Below, piece by piece: positions 15,706-22,495 of a stretch of DNA of 29,741 nucleotides (position 1 is the first letter of the stretch; every line of letters begins with the position of its first letter). The position numbers and the translations under genes are program-made. The stretch comes from a virus. Under the pieces are notes generated by a model. It worked only from the letters and a program-made list of their open reading frames with translations, ran no database searches and had not been told where the DNA came from. The DNA is taken from IMG/VR virus record IMGVR_UViG_3300044998_000182, positions 1 through 29,741 of that record. One strand, written 5' to 3'.

Positions 15706-15741
15706 AAAAACGGCCAATAGGTGTTTTTGCACCTATTAGCC
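15706..15741 (-). terminator. Minus-strand hairpin with short U-tract (terminator or leader hairpin)
   Basis: On the minus strand GGCTAATAGGTG (15741-15730) pairs with CACCTATTGGCC (15723-15712) with one mismatch and a six-base loop, then GTTTTTAT. It could end the sigma-factor transcript. It also begins almost exactly where the promoter at 15749-15776 would start RNA, so it may instead be an attenuator or a protective 5' hairpin for the 90-residue gene. Confidence 0.65.
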
Positions 15742-15748
15742 CTCAATA

Positions 15749-15776
15749 ATTATAATGGAAAAAACACCAATGTCAA
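15749..15776 (-). promoter_or_regulatory. Consensus sigma-70 promoter, minus strand
   Basis: Minus strand reads TTGACA (15776-15771), 16 bases, TATAAT (15754-15749): both hexamers are perfect. The -35 hexamer overlaps the sigma gene's stop codon. Transcription would start near 15742 and drive the 90-residue gene using unmodified host polymerase. Confidence 0.85.
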
Positions 15777-16321
15777 TATTTGGCGTTAATATCTTGTTTT
15801 TTGTAGAATTGCTTATTCGCTCGCATCGGTGGAATCGGCTGGTCCACCTTTACAGATAAAAAATCGTGATACTTCTTTTTGAGTTCATTGTAGTTTCGAG
15901 CGGTCCTATAAAGCTGCCGGAAATGATTGATAATACAAGTCGTCATGTAATTGAAGGCTTTTCCCTTATCTGGATCGAAACGATCTACTTTTTCAAAGCA
16001 AATCATAACACCTTCTTGAATTGCATCATCGGGATCAATAAGATTGAACTTGCGGTATCTGACAATATTCTCAGATAAGAGATAGAACGCCGTCGTCAAC
16101 TCTCCTTGAAGTTCTTGATATTCTGCCACAAGTGAGGCAAAAGTCTTCTCTATTTCTTCCCAATTATCGGGCTTCTTATATTTCTTTCGATTCGATGTTC
16201 TTGCTTCTGTTTCCCGTATGTCCTCGATTAAAAGTAAATACTTGGTTTTTTCTTTCTTACACGTCAGAAATTTAGAAATCAAACTCTCGAACTTTTTGTT
16301 GTTTAGGTATTCGTTGGCCAT
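15773..16321 (-). CDS. Late-transcription sigma factor, T4 gp55-like
   Basis: T4 gp55 is a small sigma-like protein that directs host RNA polymerase to TATAAATA late promoters. In this 182-residue protein, residues about 78-142 resemble sigma region 2: AFYLLSENIVRYRKF, DPDDAIQEGVMICFEKV, RFDPDKGKAFNYMTTCIINHF, then RQLYRTARNYNELKKK. Length is close to T4 gp55 (185). There is no region 4, as in gp55. The C terminus is short and basic and lacks an obvious clamp-binding LDFLL-type motif. The start at 16321 has AAGGAGAGGA next to it and is preferred to 16357. A perfect TATAAATA site in the window supports the role. Confidence 0.85.
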   Translation of the reverse strand: MANEYLNNKKFESLISKFLTCKKEKTKYLLLIEDIRETEARTSNRKKYKKPDNWEEIEKTFASLVAEYQELQGELTTAFYLLSENIVRYRKFNLIDPDDAIQEGVMICFEKVDRFDPDKGKAFNYMTTCIINHFRQLYRTARNYNELKKKYHDFLSVKVDQPIPPMRANKQFYKKQDINAKY

Positions 16322-16349
16322 TCCTCTCCTTATCCTCTTTTCGAGAGGA
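16322..16349 (-). promoter_or_regulatory. Leader structure that may hide the sigma gene's ribosome binding site
   Basis: On the minus strand TCCTCTC (16349-16343) can pair with AGAGGA (16338-16333) around a short loop, or instead with GAGAGGA (16328-16322), which is part of the ribosome binding site. The two pairings exclude each other, so translation of the sigma factor could be switched. Seen by eye only. Confidence 0.35.
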
Positions 16350-16402
16350 CGTTTCAAAAGAACTTGGGTATCTATCTACTGCGCTAATTGTACTTTTCAC
16401 TT

Positions 16403-17263
16403 TCATTCTTTCACCCATTCACACATTCTTTCGAGAGCCTTAGTCCGTGCCTCTTCATACCATTCACTAGCCATCTTAAAATAGCTATTACTGTATAATT
16501 TTGATGACGTATAACTCCTGAAATGGTCTATATTTTCATCATTCGTTCTTTGGAAGTTTTGTTCTTTTCCAATCAAAAGTGGAACGATATTATTTTTCCT
16601 AAGTAAATAGTTCCCTAATAACTCAGTATCTGGCCAACATGGGCGGTTGGGATTTGGTCGTGGATCAGAAATATTAAACAGATTGCAAAGTCTTCGGAGA
16701 CTCCATCCAAAGCCAATTTTGTCCATAGTTGCCATGTGGTACATGGTTGCAGTATGAGAAACCATTCCTTTCCAGTCATCATGGCTGCGAGGGCTGATTT
16801 CATATCCGACAACCGGGGATTCCTTTTCGCAAAGATCAATCATGTCAGCTAGAAGCGTCTTCTTTTTGAGAAAAACGTCAGCGTGGGTAGCAAACAGATA
16901 GGGAGTGCGACACAAAGAAAATGCCAAATCCATTGCTATTGCTGGGAAATCTGATGGATGTGTTGTAGAATTTAAGCGAAGGCAATGAACTTCCACACTT
17001 TCTGAGCGAAGACTTTCTATTTTAGAATAGATTTCTGGAAGACTGCCTGTGTCAATAATAACAATGTATGGTGTTTCACTTTGTAGTTGGAGCAGCTTGA
17101 CGGCAATTTCCAATGAATCGTATGTATCCATACAAGGAATTACAGCCGTAACTCTGTAGTGCCAAGGCTTTTTTGAACAGGAACCTTCCCACGGCTTTTG
17201 CATTGCCAAACAATTTCTAACGGGGGCAAAATTGTTAAAGTTATTTAAACTATTTAGCGACAT
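16403..17263 (-). CDS. GT2-type glycosyltransferase (GT-A fold)
   Basis: Transfers a sugar from a nucleotide-sugar donor. Features of the GT-A fold are visible: a first strand VTAVIPCMDTYDS (about 38-50) starting the nucleotide-binding region, IIDTGS (69-74), and a DxD-like metal motif in THADVF (126-131) after a YLFATHA strand. The C-terminal half carries conserved Trp and His residues (SPRSHDDWKG, RPCWPDTELLG). Length (286) is usual for compact GT2 enzymes. T4-type phages use such enzymes on their own DNA bases or virion, or on host surface; the acceptor cannot be told. The ATG at 17263 overlaps the plus-strand ATG at 17262 within CATG. The ribosome binding site is AAGGG, about nine bases upstream. 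Confidence 0.8.
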   Translation of the reverse strand: MSLNSLNNFNNFAPVRNCLAMQKPWEGSCSKKPWHYRVTAVIPCMDTYDSLEIAVKLLQLQSETPYIVIIDTGSLPEIYSKIESLRSESVEVHCLRLNSTTHPSDFPAIAMDLAFSLCRTPYLFATHADVFLKKKTLLADMIDLCEKESPVVGYEISPRSHDDWKGMVSHTATMYHMATMDKIGFGWSLRRLCNLFNISDPRPNPNRPCWPDTELLGNYLLRKNNIVPLLIGKEQNFQRTNDENIDHFRSYTSSKLYSNSYFKMASEWYEEARTKALERMCEWVKE

Positions 17264-17435
17264 GATCGACAAGCCCTTCGCACCTAAGTTCTATAAGGAT
17301 TTACAGACTTATTATAGAAACAAAGGTATGAAAAATGAGGCCGATGCATTCGAGCATTTAATGAGGACTAGATTCCATGATAACGATTCACATGGTAATA
17401 CAGAACAATCAAAAAACGATTCAAAAAGCGATTGA
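17262..17435 (+). CDS. Small helical protein (57 aa) divergent from the glycosyltransferase
   Basis: A small basic helical protein with a convincing stretch (FYKDLQTYYRNKGMKNEADAF, partly quoted) and a hydrophilic tail rich in Asp, Ser and Asn. No ribosome binding site precedes ATG 17262; a TTG at 17232 has GGGGG upstream and could be the true start. It overlaps the next gene by 59 bases in another frame; that part (the C-terminal tail) may be non-essential. Reality of the gene is moderate. Confidence 0.45.
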   Translation: MIDKPFAPKFYKDLQTYYRNKGMKNEADAFEHLMRTRFHDNDSHGNTEQSKNDSKSD

Positions 17436-18318
17436 TTCAGTGTCTTCATTGAACGCAAAGTTTTTATTTGCGGACATAGGATGCACAGACAAGACGGCAG
17501 ATATTTGCAAGAAATATGGCGAAGTCATTCGGATGAATTTCCGTAATGATCTTAGTGCTATTCGCAATGAGTTGTGTCAAAAAGAAACAGAATGGAACCT
17601 TCAGCTTGAACCTTGGGAAGAAGTTTTGACTGGTTTGGAAGAGATAGAAGGTTTAGATGAAGGTAATTATCGTTGTAATATCATTCAAAACACATTGATA
17701 ACCAAGCCGATCAGGTTGTGGCATAAAAGCAGAAAAATCAAATATAAAAACCCGGTTTACGAAATTATACCGGGAACTGCTGGGCCGACTGGCATCTATA
17801 TTCGATCCACACCACCAGACCTGACAGAGAGAAATCTCGAATTGTTAGAGGCTTGGAAAAGCAACAACCCAATGGCTTTTGAATACCACTATTACAAAGC
17901 CTGCATTTTTCTTACACAAAGCAAGTGGAAAGAATTCATCGACCTTGCCAACCATTTCTTATTTCAAGAAAAGAAAATGACAATGGCTTCGATAATGACT
18001 CGCTATTATATGGCCACAGTTTATTGCTACGTTCTAAAAGATCAACGCAAGGCACTTGAGTTGCTGATGTATTGTTTTGCAGAGAAGCCATTGATGGCCG
18101 AATTTTGGTGCCTTTTGGGGGACATTTACTACGAAGCTGATGAGTACGGAAAAGCAAAGTGCTTCTATGAAAATGCCAAGATTCTTGGGTCTAGGCGACT
18201 TAATTCTGATGAGTGGCCATTTGATATATCAAAATACAAAGATTACCCCGACAAAATGATTGCATCTTGTGACGAGGTAATCTCCAAAGCAATTAGAATA
18301 AAATCTCAAGTTCGTTAA
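17377..18318 (+). CDS. Degenerate GT2-like glycosyltransferase with C-terminal helical repeats
   Basis: The N-terminal ~110 residues resemble the start of a GT2 glycosyltransferase: MVIQNNQKTIQKAIDSVS, FADIGCTDKTADICKKYG (about 31-48), and NDLSAIRNEL. Where this subgroup usually has the metal-binding DADE, this protein reads LEPWEE (77-82), so metal binding may be altered. Residues about 150-290 form paired helices typical of TPR-like repeats (ALELLMYCFAEKP, CLLGDIYYEADEYGKAKCFY). This combination occurs in bacterial glycosyltransferases with TPR tails. The 3' end overlaps the convergent 18293 gene by 26 bases. Catalytic activity is uncertain. Confidence 0.7.
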   Translation: MITIHMVIQNNQKTIQKAIDSVSSLNAKFLFADIGCTDKTADICKKYGEVIRMNFRNDLSAIRNELCQKETEWNLQLEPWEEVLTGLEEIEGLDEGNYRCNIIQNTLITKPIRLWHKSRKIKYKNPVYEIIPGTAGPTGIYIRSTPPDLTERNLELLEAWKSNNPMAFEYHYYKACIFLTQSKWKEFIDLANHFLFQEKKMTMASIMTRYYMATVYCYVLKDQRKALELLMYCFAEKPLMAEFWCLLGDIYYEADEYGKAKCFYENAKILGSRRLNSDEWPFDISKYKDYPDKMIASCDEVISKAIRIKSQVR

Positions 18319-18670
18319 TGATTACCGTGACTTGATCTTCATAGCGGGTCATAGCGATTTGTTTGCGACCTTTTGGCAGCTTACGCATTTTGTCTTCAAG
18401 CTCGTTAATATGACAGTTGATGACAGTCCAGTTGTTCTCTGCCAACTTTTTGATTTCTTCGTCTATGTTTGATAAAGAGCGATTGGGGAAATACGACTTT
18501 AGTTGTTCTGTACATTCCTTGAGTATCTTACGATAGAGTGGCGTATTGCAGGCACAACCCGGATTGTTCAGATATTTTTGAACATCTTCATTAAGAGACT
18601 TCGGTAGACTTTCACGAAATCGGGAGTCCCGAAGAGCCTGTTTCACGTCCAGCAGTGTTACCAGTTTCAT
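18293..18670 (-). CDS. Small protein of unknown function (125 aa)
   Basis: Unrecognised. Mostly helical and basic, with two nearby cysteines (PGCACN, residues 38-42) and a C-terminal segment with a beta-like TVIINELEIL end. Possibly a nucleic-acid-binding or regulatory factor, but nothing visible proves it. The start has GAGGAAG upstream. The first 59 bases overlap the 3' end of the preceding zinc-ribbon gene in another frame, a tight overlap typical of phage operons. Confidence 0.7.
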   Translation of the reverse strand: MKLVTLLDVKQALRDSRFRESLPKSLNEDVQKYLNNPGCACNTPLYRKILKECTEQLKSYFPNRSLSNIDEEIKKLAENNWTVINCHINELEDKMRKLPKGRKQIAMTRYEDQVTVIINELEILF

Positions 18671-18914
18671 TTACTTCCTCGACAAATTCTATTTGTTTAG
18701 ACATAATGACCCTGCCGCATTTTGGGCATTTGAAACGAAGGCGTTGTGCTTTATAAGGAGGCGTAACGGTCTTCTTCGTCATCGGGTCGATAAAGGGCAA
18801 TTCGTGTTGTATTTTAGACGTTTTGACCGGAACCAAATCTTGAATATCGGTTCCATCAGTTAATCTCTTATAGCCGCAGATTTCACAATATAATTGATAG
18901 CGTTTTAGGGACAT
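18612..18914 (-). CDS. Zinc-ribbon protein (100 aa)
   Basis: Two Cys pairs (CEIC at about residues 10-13 and CPKC at about 63-66) can form a zinc ribbon split by a long loop, with a basic YKAQRLRFKCPKCGR segment. The C terminus is low-complexity (ETGNTAGRETGSSG). A nucleic-acid or protein contact is likely, but no specific role can be stated. The ATG forms a TAATG overlap with the membrane protein gene upstream. Confidence 0.75.
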   Translation of the reverse strand: MSLKRYQLYCEICGYKRLTDGTDIQDLVPVKTSKIQHELPFIDPMTKKTVTPPYKAQRLRFKCPKCGRVIMSKQIEFVEEVNETGNTAGRETGSSGLPIS

Positions 18915-19375
18915 TATTCCTCTTTGTCGTCACTTGGTAACTTGACTATGGTTGATGCTTCGATCCAATTCAAAAGCATTGCTGCTAAGTTAGCTACGAA
19001 ACCACCCGCACATCCACAAGCAAAAATTTGCAATGGGTCTTGGGTCAACCATATATTGCCCATCAGGAAACCGGCCCAAGTACCAGAACACAAATAACAA
19101 TCAACAACAGAGCCAAAGTCGGCCCATAGAATTAGCACGACCATCAAAGCTGCAAAATATGGAAGTCCTGTAAATCCAAACTTAAATGTCCAAAGGACGC
19201 ACACCGCCGCTGCAACCGCAGTAAGGATCACCTTCAAATTGAAGGAGGAATTTTTAGCTCTGGCCGAATATTCCTTAATCAATTTTCTTGGCGTTTCAAA
19301 AATAGAACCATCGACAATGATATGGGCCATCCCGATGGTTGTCAAAATAAACATCAAAAAAGCTAAAGTGGTCAT
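18914..19375 (-). CDS. Integral membrane protein, DUF1360-like (153 aa)
   Basis: Four hydrophobic segments are visible: about residues 1-22, 47-66, 70-86 and 100-145. The motif VDCYLCSGTWAG (about 91-102) recalls the C-x2-C-x-G signature of DUF1360-type small membrane proteins found in phages and Gram-positive bacteria. Two further cysteines occur in the last segment (ACGCAGG). The role is unknown; a place in the host inner membrane is likely. The start has GAGG upstream. The downstream zinc-ribbon gene begins at the shared TAATG. Confidence 0.8.
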   Translation of the reverse strand: MTTLAFLMFILTTIGMAHIIVDGSIFETPRKLIKEYSARAKNSSFNLKVILTAVAAAVCVLWTFKFGFTGLPYFAALMVVLILWADFGSVVDCYLCSGTWAGFLMGNIWLTQDPLQIFACGCAGGFVANLAAMLLNWIEASTIVKLPSDDKEE

Positions 19376-19382
19376 TTTTACC

Positions 19383-19745
19383 TCATTTCCAGAATGTTAA
19401 ACTTATTTGGTCGCCTTTGCGATAGGCCGAAAAATCTACAAATCCCTCGAATCTACACAATTCTGATTGGATTTCGTCTATCTTGCCATTATAATTCTGG
19501 ACTGTGTGATAATCAATTTTATCCAGTACAATTATATCGTGGAAATACTCTTCTAGCTTATCCAAATGGGATTTTTCTAGGGAGTTCAAGAAATCAATTA
19601 GGCTGCGTTTGCCTAAGTTTTGCATACCGGGCACTCTTTTACTGAGTGCCCATTGCTCAAAAAGAGGTCGAAATTCTGGGAGAGTGTCCCATACCTTTTT
19701 GTCGAAGAAAACTAAATCTTCTACATTTTGCAAATTGAGTATCAT
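19383..19745 (-). CDS. Small protein of unknown function (120 aa)
   Basis: Unrecognised. It looks soluble, helical in the first two thirds (LVFFDKKVWDTLPEFRPLFEQW, quoted in part) and beta-like at the end (QISLTFWK). The first gene of a four-gene minus-strand group, facing the gp26-like gene across an 81-base divergent region. A TGAGG ribosome binding site precedes the ATG. No domain can be named. Confidence 0.7.
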   Translation of the reverse strand: MILNLQNVEDLVFFDKKVWDTLPEFRPLFEQWALSKRVPGMQNLGKRSLIDFLNSLEKSHLDKLEEYFHDIIVLDKIDYHTVQNYNGKIDEIQSELCRFEGFVDFSAYRKGDQISLTFWK

Positions 19746-19826
19746 GAAATCGGCCTCAAAATTTATTCAACCACACTATGATGAAATTAGACGCTCGAAT
19801 TAAAAGAGTAGTACAAGGAGAAAAAT

Positions 19827-20957
19827 ATGGCAGACGATGTATTCCGTCCAAGAAAAGTAGATGATGACGAATTAAAGAAGGCCGAAGCCGTTCGCAAAGC
19901 ATTGAGTGATGATGAACAAGAATCTAAGCCAGACGCAGGCAGCGTAGAGGTCAAAGGAAATGTACCCAAGGAGTTTTTGCAGGCACTCAAGATGGCCCAG
20001 CAATCCGACCCCAATGTTCCTTTAAGCGAGCAAGTAGGGGCGGCAGCACCAAAGCCATTTTCTTCTCTAAAGGAAAGACCAGCCGGTAAGGGAAGCAAGA
20101 GATTTACAAACGAAGCTAAGCAAGGTCCAGAAATTGTTCGTCACGATACTCACTCTGGTCACTTGAAAGACCTTTTGCAACAGTTGAAGTCTTCGACTTC
20201 TAACTACGAAGAAGTTCAACTTCCATCTAAGGGCAAGTTCTACGACGGCGTAAATGGTCCAAGCAACGGCATCCTCAGTATCCGTCAAATGACCGGCGAA
20301 GAAGAGCAAATTCTTGCCACACCGAGATTCGTTCGGAAGGGCCAAGCCATCAACATGATTTTCAAGCGTTGTATGATGGAAAACTTCCAACCAGAAAATC
20401 TTTTGACTGCTGACAGAACTTATCTTTTGATTTATCTTCGTGGTATTTCTTACTCAAATCACTACGATGTAGAAGTAAAGTGCCCAGAGTGCGAGAAGAA
20501 ATTCTCGGCTGATATTGATTTGGCAAGCCTTTATGTTGAGCATTGCCCAGACGAATTCGGCCCAATGCTCGAAGACACATTGCCAACAACTGGTTTGGTT
20601 TTCCATTACCGTCTTTCCACAGGTCGTGATGAACAAGAAATCACAGAATATCGTGATCGAAGACTCAAGACCTACGGCGATCAAGCGGCAGACGACACCT
20701 TGACTCACAGAACGTCGATGTTGCTCGAAGATATTGACGGAATTACTGACAAGTCTGAGCTTCAAATTCTCTTGAAGAATTTGCCGATCAATGACGTTGC
20801 TCATATCCGCAACTGTATCAATGAGCCACCATTCGGCGTGGATACAAACGTGGAAATTTTCTGCCCAAGTTGCCTCCAAGAATTTGAAATGGACTTGCCT
20901 CTTGAAGCAAATTTTTTCTTCCCCCGGAAGAAGAAGGCCGAGAACATCCAAGCCTAA
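19827..20957 (+). CDS. Baseplate hub / assembly protein, T4 gp26-like
   Basis: The conserved part (about residues 125-365) follows the T4-type baseplate gp26 family pattern: YEEVQLPSKGKFYDG, an ILSIRQMTGEEEQIL segment, and YLLIYLRGISY. Two zinc-ribbon-like Cys pairs follow (CPEC 219-222; CPSC 346-349), each continuing into a short acidic strand. The N-terminal ~120 residues are charged and probably disordered. T4 gp26 is shorter (208 residues). The genes downstream are also tail-like. AAGGAG lies upstream of the ATG. Near the 3' end the sequence AAATTTT in the phase A-AAT-TTT could allow a -1 frameshift into the next gene. Confidence 0.65.
   Translation: MADDVFRPRKVDDDELKKAEAVRKALSDDEQESKPDAGSVEVKGNVPKEFLQALKMAQQSDPNVPLSEQVGAAAPKPFSSLKERPAGKGSKRFTNEAKQGPEIVRHDTHSGHLKDLLQQLKSSTSNYEEVQLPSKGKFYDGVNGPSNGILSIRQMTGEEEQILATPRFVRKGQAINMIFKRCMMENFQPENLLTADRTYLLIYLRGISYSNHYDVEVKCPECEKKFSADIDLASLYVEHCPDEFGPMLEDTLPTTGLVFHYRLSTGRDEQEITEYRDRRLKTYGDQAADDTLTHRTSMLLEDIDGITDKSELQILLKNLPINDVAHIRNCINEPPFGVDTNVEIFCPSCLQEFEMDLPLEANFFFPRKKKAENIQA
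20909..20915 (+). other. Possible -1 frameshift site (A-AAT-TTT)
   Basis: The heptamer AAATTTT is in the reading phase needed for a tandem -1 slip. The -1 frame is open from 20906 through the stop at 21151, so a slip would fuse the gp26-like protein to the small downstream protein. A similar strategy is known for tail assembly chaperones of other phages. Confidence 0.35.
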
Positions 20958-20971
20958 CTTTGGGGAAAAAC

Positions 20972-21151
20972 TTGCTAGAAGAGCAATTCTTCTTCATGTA
21001 TCACTTGCGTCAAGGGCTGCATAGCAGCATGTCTATGCCTATCAATACCAGAAAGTGGTTAATTGATAGGTTTGTCCAGCAGAAAGAACAAGAAAACGAA
21101 GCAATGGAAGCCCAGAGAAGAAAGGCCCAAGCAGCTTCAAGAAGGAGATAA
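20972..21151 (+). CDS. Small tail-assembly-type protein (59 aa, TTG start or frameshift product)
   Basis: The core LEEQFFFMYHLRQG and NTRKWLIDRF, followed by a charged helix, resembles short proteins that follow baseplate or tail chaperone genes in many phages. It probably helps tail assembly. No ATG with a good ribosome binding site is found: TTG 20972 has GGGGA five bases upstream and is chosen; TTG 20960 is also possible, and ATG 20996 would remove the conserved start. It may also be made as a -1 frameshift extension of the preceding gene. The last residues are rich in Arg, Gln and Ala. Confidence 0.55.
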   Translation: MLEEQFFFMYHLRQGLHSSMSMPINTRKWLIDRFVQQKEQENEAMEAQRRKAQAASRRR

Positions 21152-21156
21152 GATAA

Positions 21157-21900
21157 GTGGCAACCAAAGAAAGAATGCAAAATCCGGTCTGCGGTGACAC
21201 CGTGCGTCTACGGTTATTGACATACAATTCCAATAACCGTAGAAATGTGCAGTCTATCGAAAAGATAGAAATTTATTTCCTTGATCCCAATGAAGTTAGT
21301 TCCACCAATCCAGATGGTCGCAGACTGGTGCAAACAATTTCTGCCGATGACGTTGTTCAAGAAGCCACCGGACAATATTTAATTGAAGTCCCGATTGCCG
21401 ATCCGCTTTATACAATCGGGAGATATGTCGATGCTTGGTATGTGACATTTGAGGACGGCGAATGTCAAACAGCTTGTATCACAAATAACTTTGTAATTTA
21501 TCCCGACTTATGGTTTACTTCTCCTGTACCACCGATATATGACTTCAGCTTTGCCTTCAGACCAAACAAAATACGCAAGGGAACAAAGAGATACATAATC
21601 ATACAAATAACCCCGAATGTCCCACGAGGGTCCGATATACTACCCTACTACGAAAATCTCGCCATAGTCTCAGATTTACGGGTATCTATTGAAATTGCCT
21701 GCGGGGAGTGTGTCCCGGCAGAACAAGATTTACGCCTGTTAGTAGATCGTGCCCTCGTGGACTATCGGGAAAAAATGTATGCTTACTATTTCCTAGACAC
21801 GAATGAACTCGAATGTGGAATTTACAACGTATGGTTTGAATTGGCGTTTGGAGAGAATGTTTTTATATCAGAAAAGAATCAATTACAAATATTCGATTAA
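21157..21900 (+). CDS. Virion structural protein of unknown role (247 aa)
   Basis: Probably two beta-sandwich domains. The N-terminal part (about 15-110) reads as an Ig-like fold (VRLRLLTYNSN, IEIYFLDPNE, YVDAWYVTFED). The middle holds DLWFTSPVPPIYDFSFAF and RKGTKRYIIIQITPN, and the end returns to beta strands (YNVWFELAFGENVFIS). It is likely a tail or baseplate component, given the adjacent gp26-like and tube-like genes; no closer family is recognised. GTG start at 21157 with GAAGGAG nine bases upstream. Confidence 0.75.
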   Translation: MATKERMQNPVCGDTVRLRLLTYNSNNRRNVQSIEKIEIYFLDPNEVSSTNPDGRRLVQTISADDVVQEATGQYLIEVPIADPLYTIGRYVDAWYVTFEDGECQTACITNNFVIYPDLWFTSPVPPIYDFSFAFRPNKIRKGTKRYIIIQITPNVPRGSDILPYYENLAIVSDLRVSIEIACGECVPAEQDLRLLVDRALVDYREKMYAYYFLDTNELECGIYNVWFELAFGENVFISEKNQLQIFD

Positions 21901-21908
21901 GGAGATAG

Positions 21909-22316
21909 ATGACCGATAAAGTAGATATGTCTGGAAAAGATAACCCATATTTGGCCGCAGACAAATTGCCATTTGCTTTTAGATTCAAAGTTTATTCTGA
22001 ACTATTCAAAGACCTTGAATGGTTAATCAAAGACACAGAAATAAATTACATCAAAAAGGAATTAAAAGTAAACGTATACGAAGTGGTCGATGCCAAGACC
22101 TTCGATTGGATCGAGAAGATCATTCGAGAAGGATCAAAAGACCGCTGGACTTTGGTGGCCCTCAGCGCCGCAGGAACAAAGTTGTACACCCAAATTTTTG
22201 AAGGCGTCACCGTCACAGATCATTCCGTCAAGTACGACTACAGCACGGGCAGCAAGATCGTCACGCACGCTCTAACTTTCAACTTCTCGAACTACAAGCG
22301 AACCGACAAAAACTGA
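21909..22316 (+). CDS. Third tail-tube-fold protein (135 aa)
   Basis: The C-terminal half (TLVALSAAGTKLYTQIFEG, VTDHSVKYDYSTGSKIV, THALTFNFSNYKR) matches the pattern of tube-fold proteins (gp19-like), in which a short strand pair is followed by a DYSS/DYST turn and a final strand. The N-terminal half is charged and helical. T4 has tube-initiator proteins (gp48, gp54) at the baseplate, which this may parallel. It is the last gene before the strong terminator at 22357-22396. The start has AAGGAG upstream. Confidence 0.65.
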   Translation: MTDKVDMSGKDNPYLAADKLPFAFRFKVYSELFKDLEWLIKDTEINYIKKELKVNVYEVVDAKTFDWIEKIIREGSKDRWTLVALSAAGTKLYTQIFEGVTVTDHSVKYDYSTGSKIVTHALTFNFSNYKRTDKN

Positions 22317-22356
22317 TTTTCTGTCTTTTCATGAGCGAAAACCCGGTTTGGGTTTG

Positions 22357-22396
22357 AACCGCAAGTCCTTAGTTTTCTAAGACTTGCGGTTTTTTT
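22357..22396 (+). terminator. Strong intrinsic terminator ending the tail region
   Basis: AACCGCAAGTC pairs with GACTTGCGGTT, and CTTAG with CTAAG across a one-base bulge, around a TTTT loop, followed by T7. It separates the tail genes from the right-hand module. Confidence 0.93.
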
Positions 22397-22416
22397 GTTG
22401 CTGGGATTCCCGCAGC

Positions 22417-22444
22417 TTTACAACCGACAAATCTGTGGTAGAAT
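22417..22444 (+). promoter_or_regulatory. Sigma-70-type promoter A
   Basis: TTTACA (22417-22422), 16 bases, TAGAAT (22439-22444). About 15 bases of the spacer and -10 region match the promoter at 23848-23876 (CTGTGGTA then AAT), so the two are copies of one element. It drives the ParB-like gene pair. Confidence 0.7.
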
Positions 22445-22495
22445 GCACTTCGTTGTCGATTCGGTGTCCCATCAGTTCTAAACGACGAGGCATTT

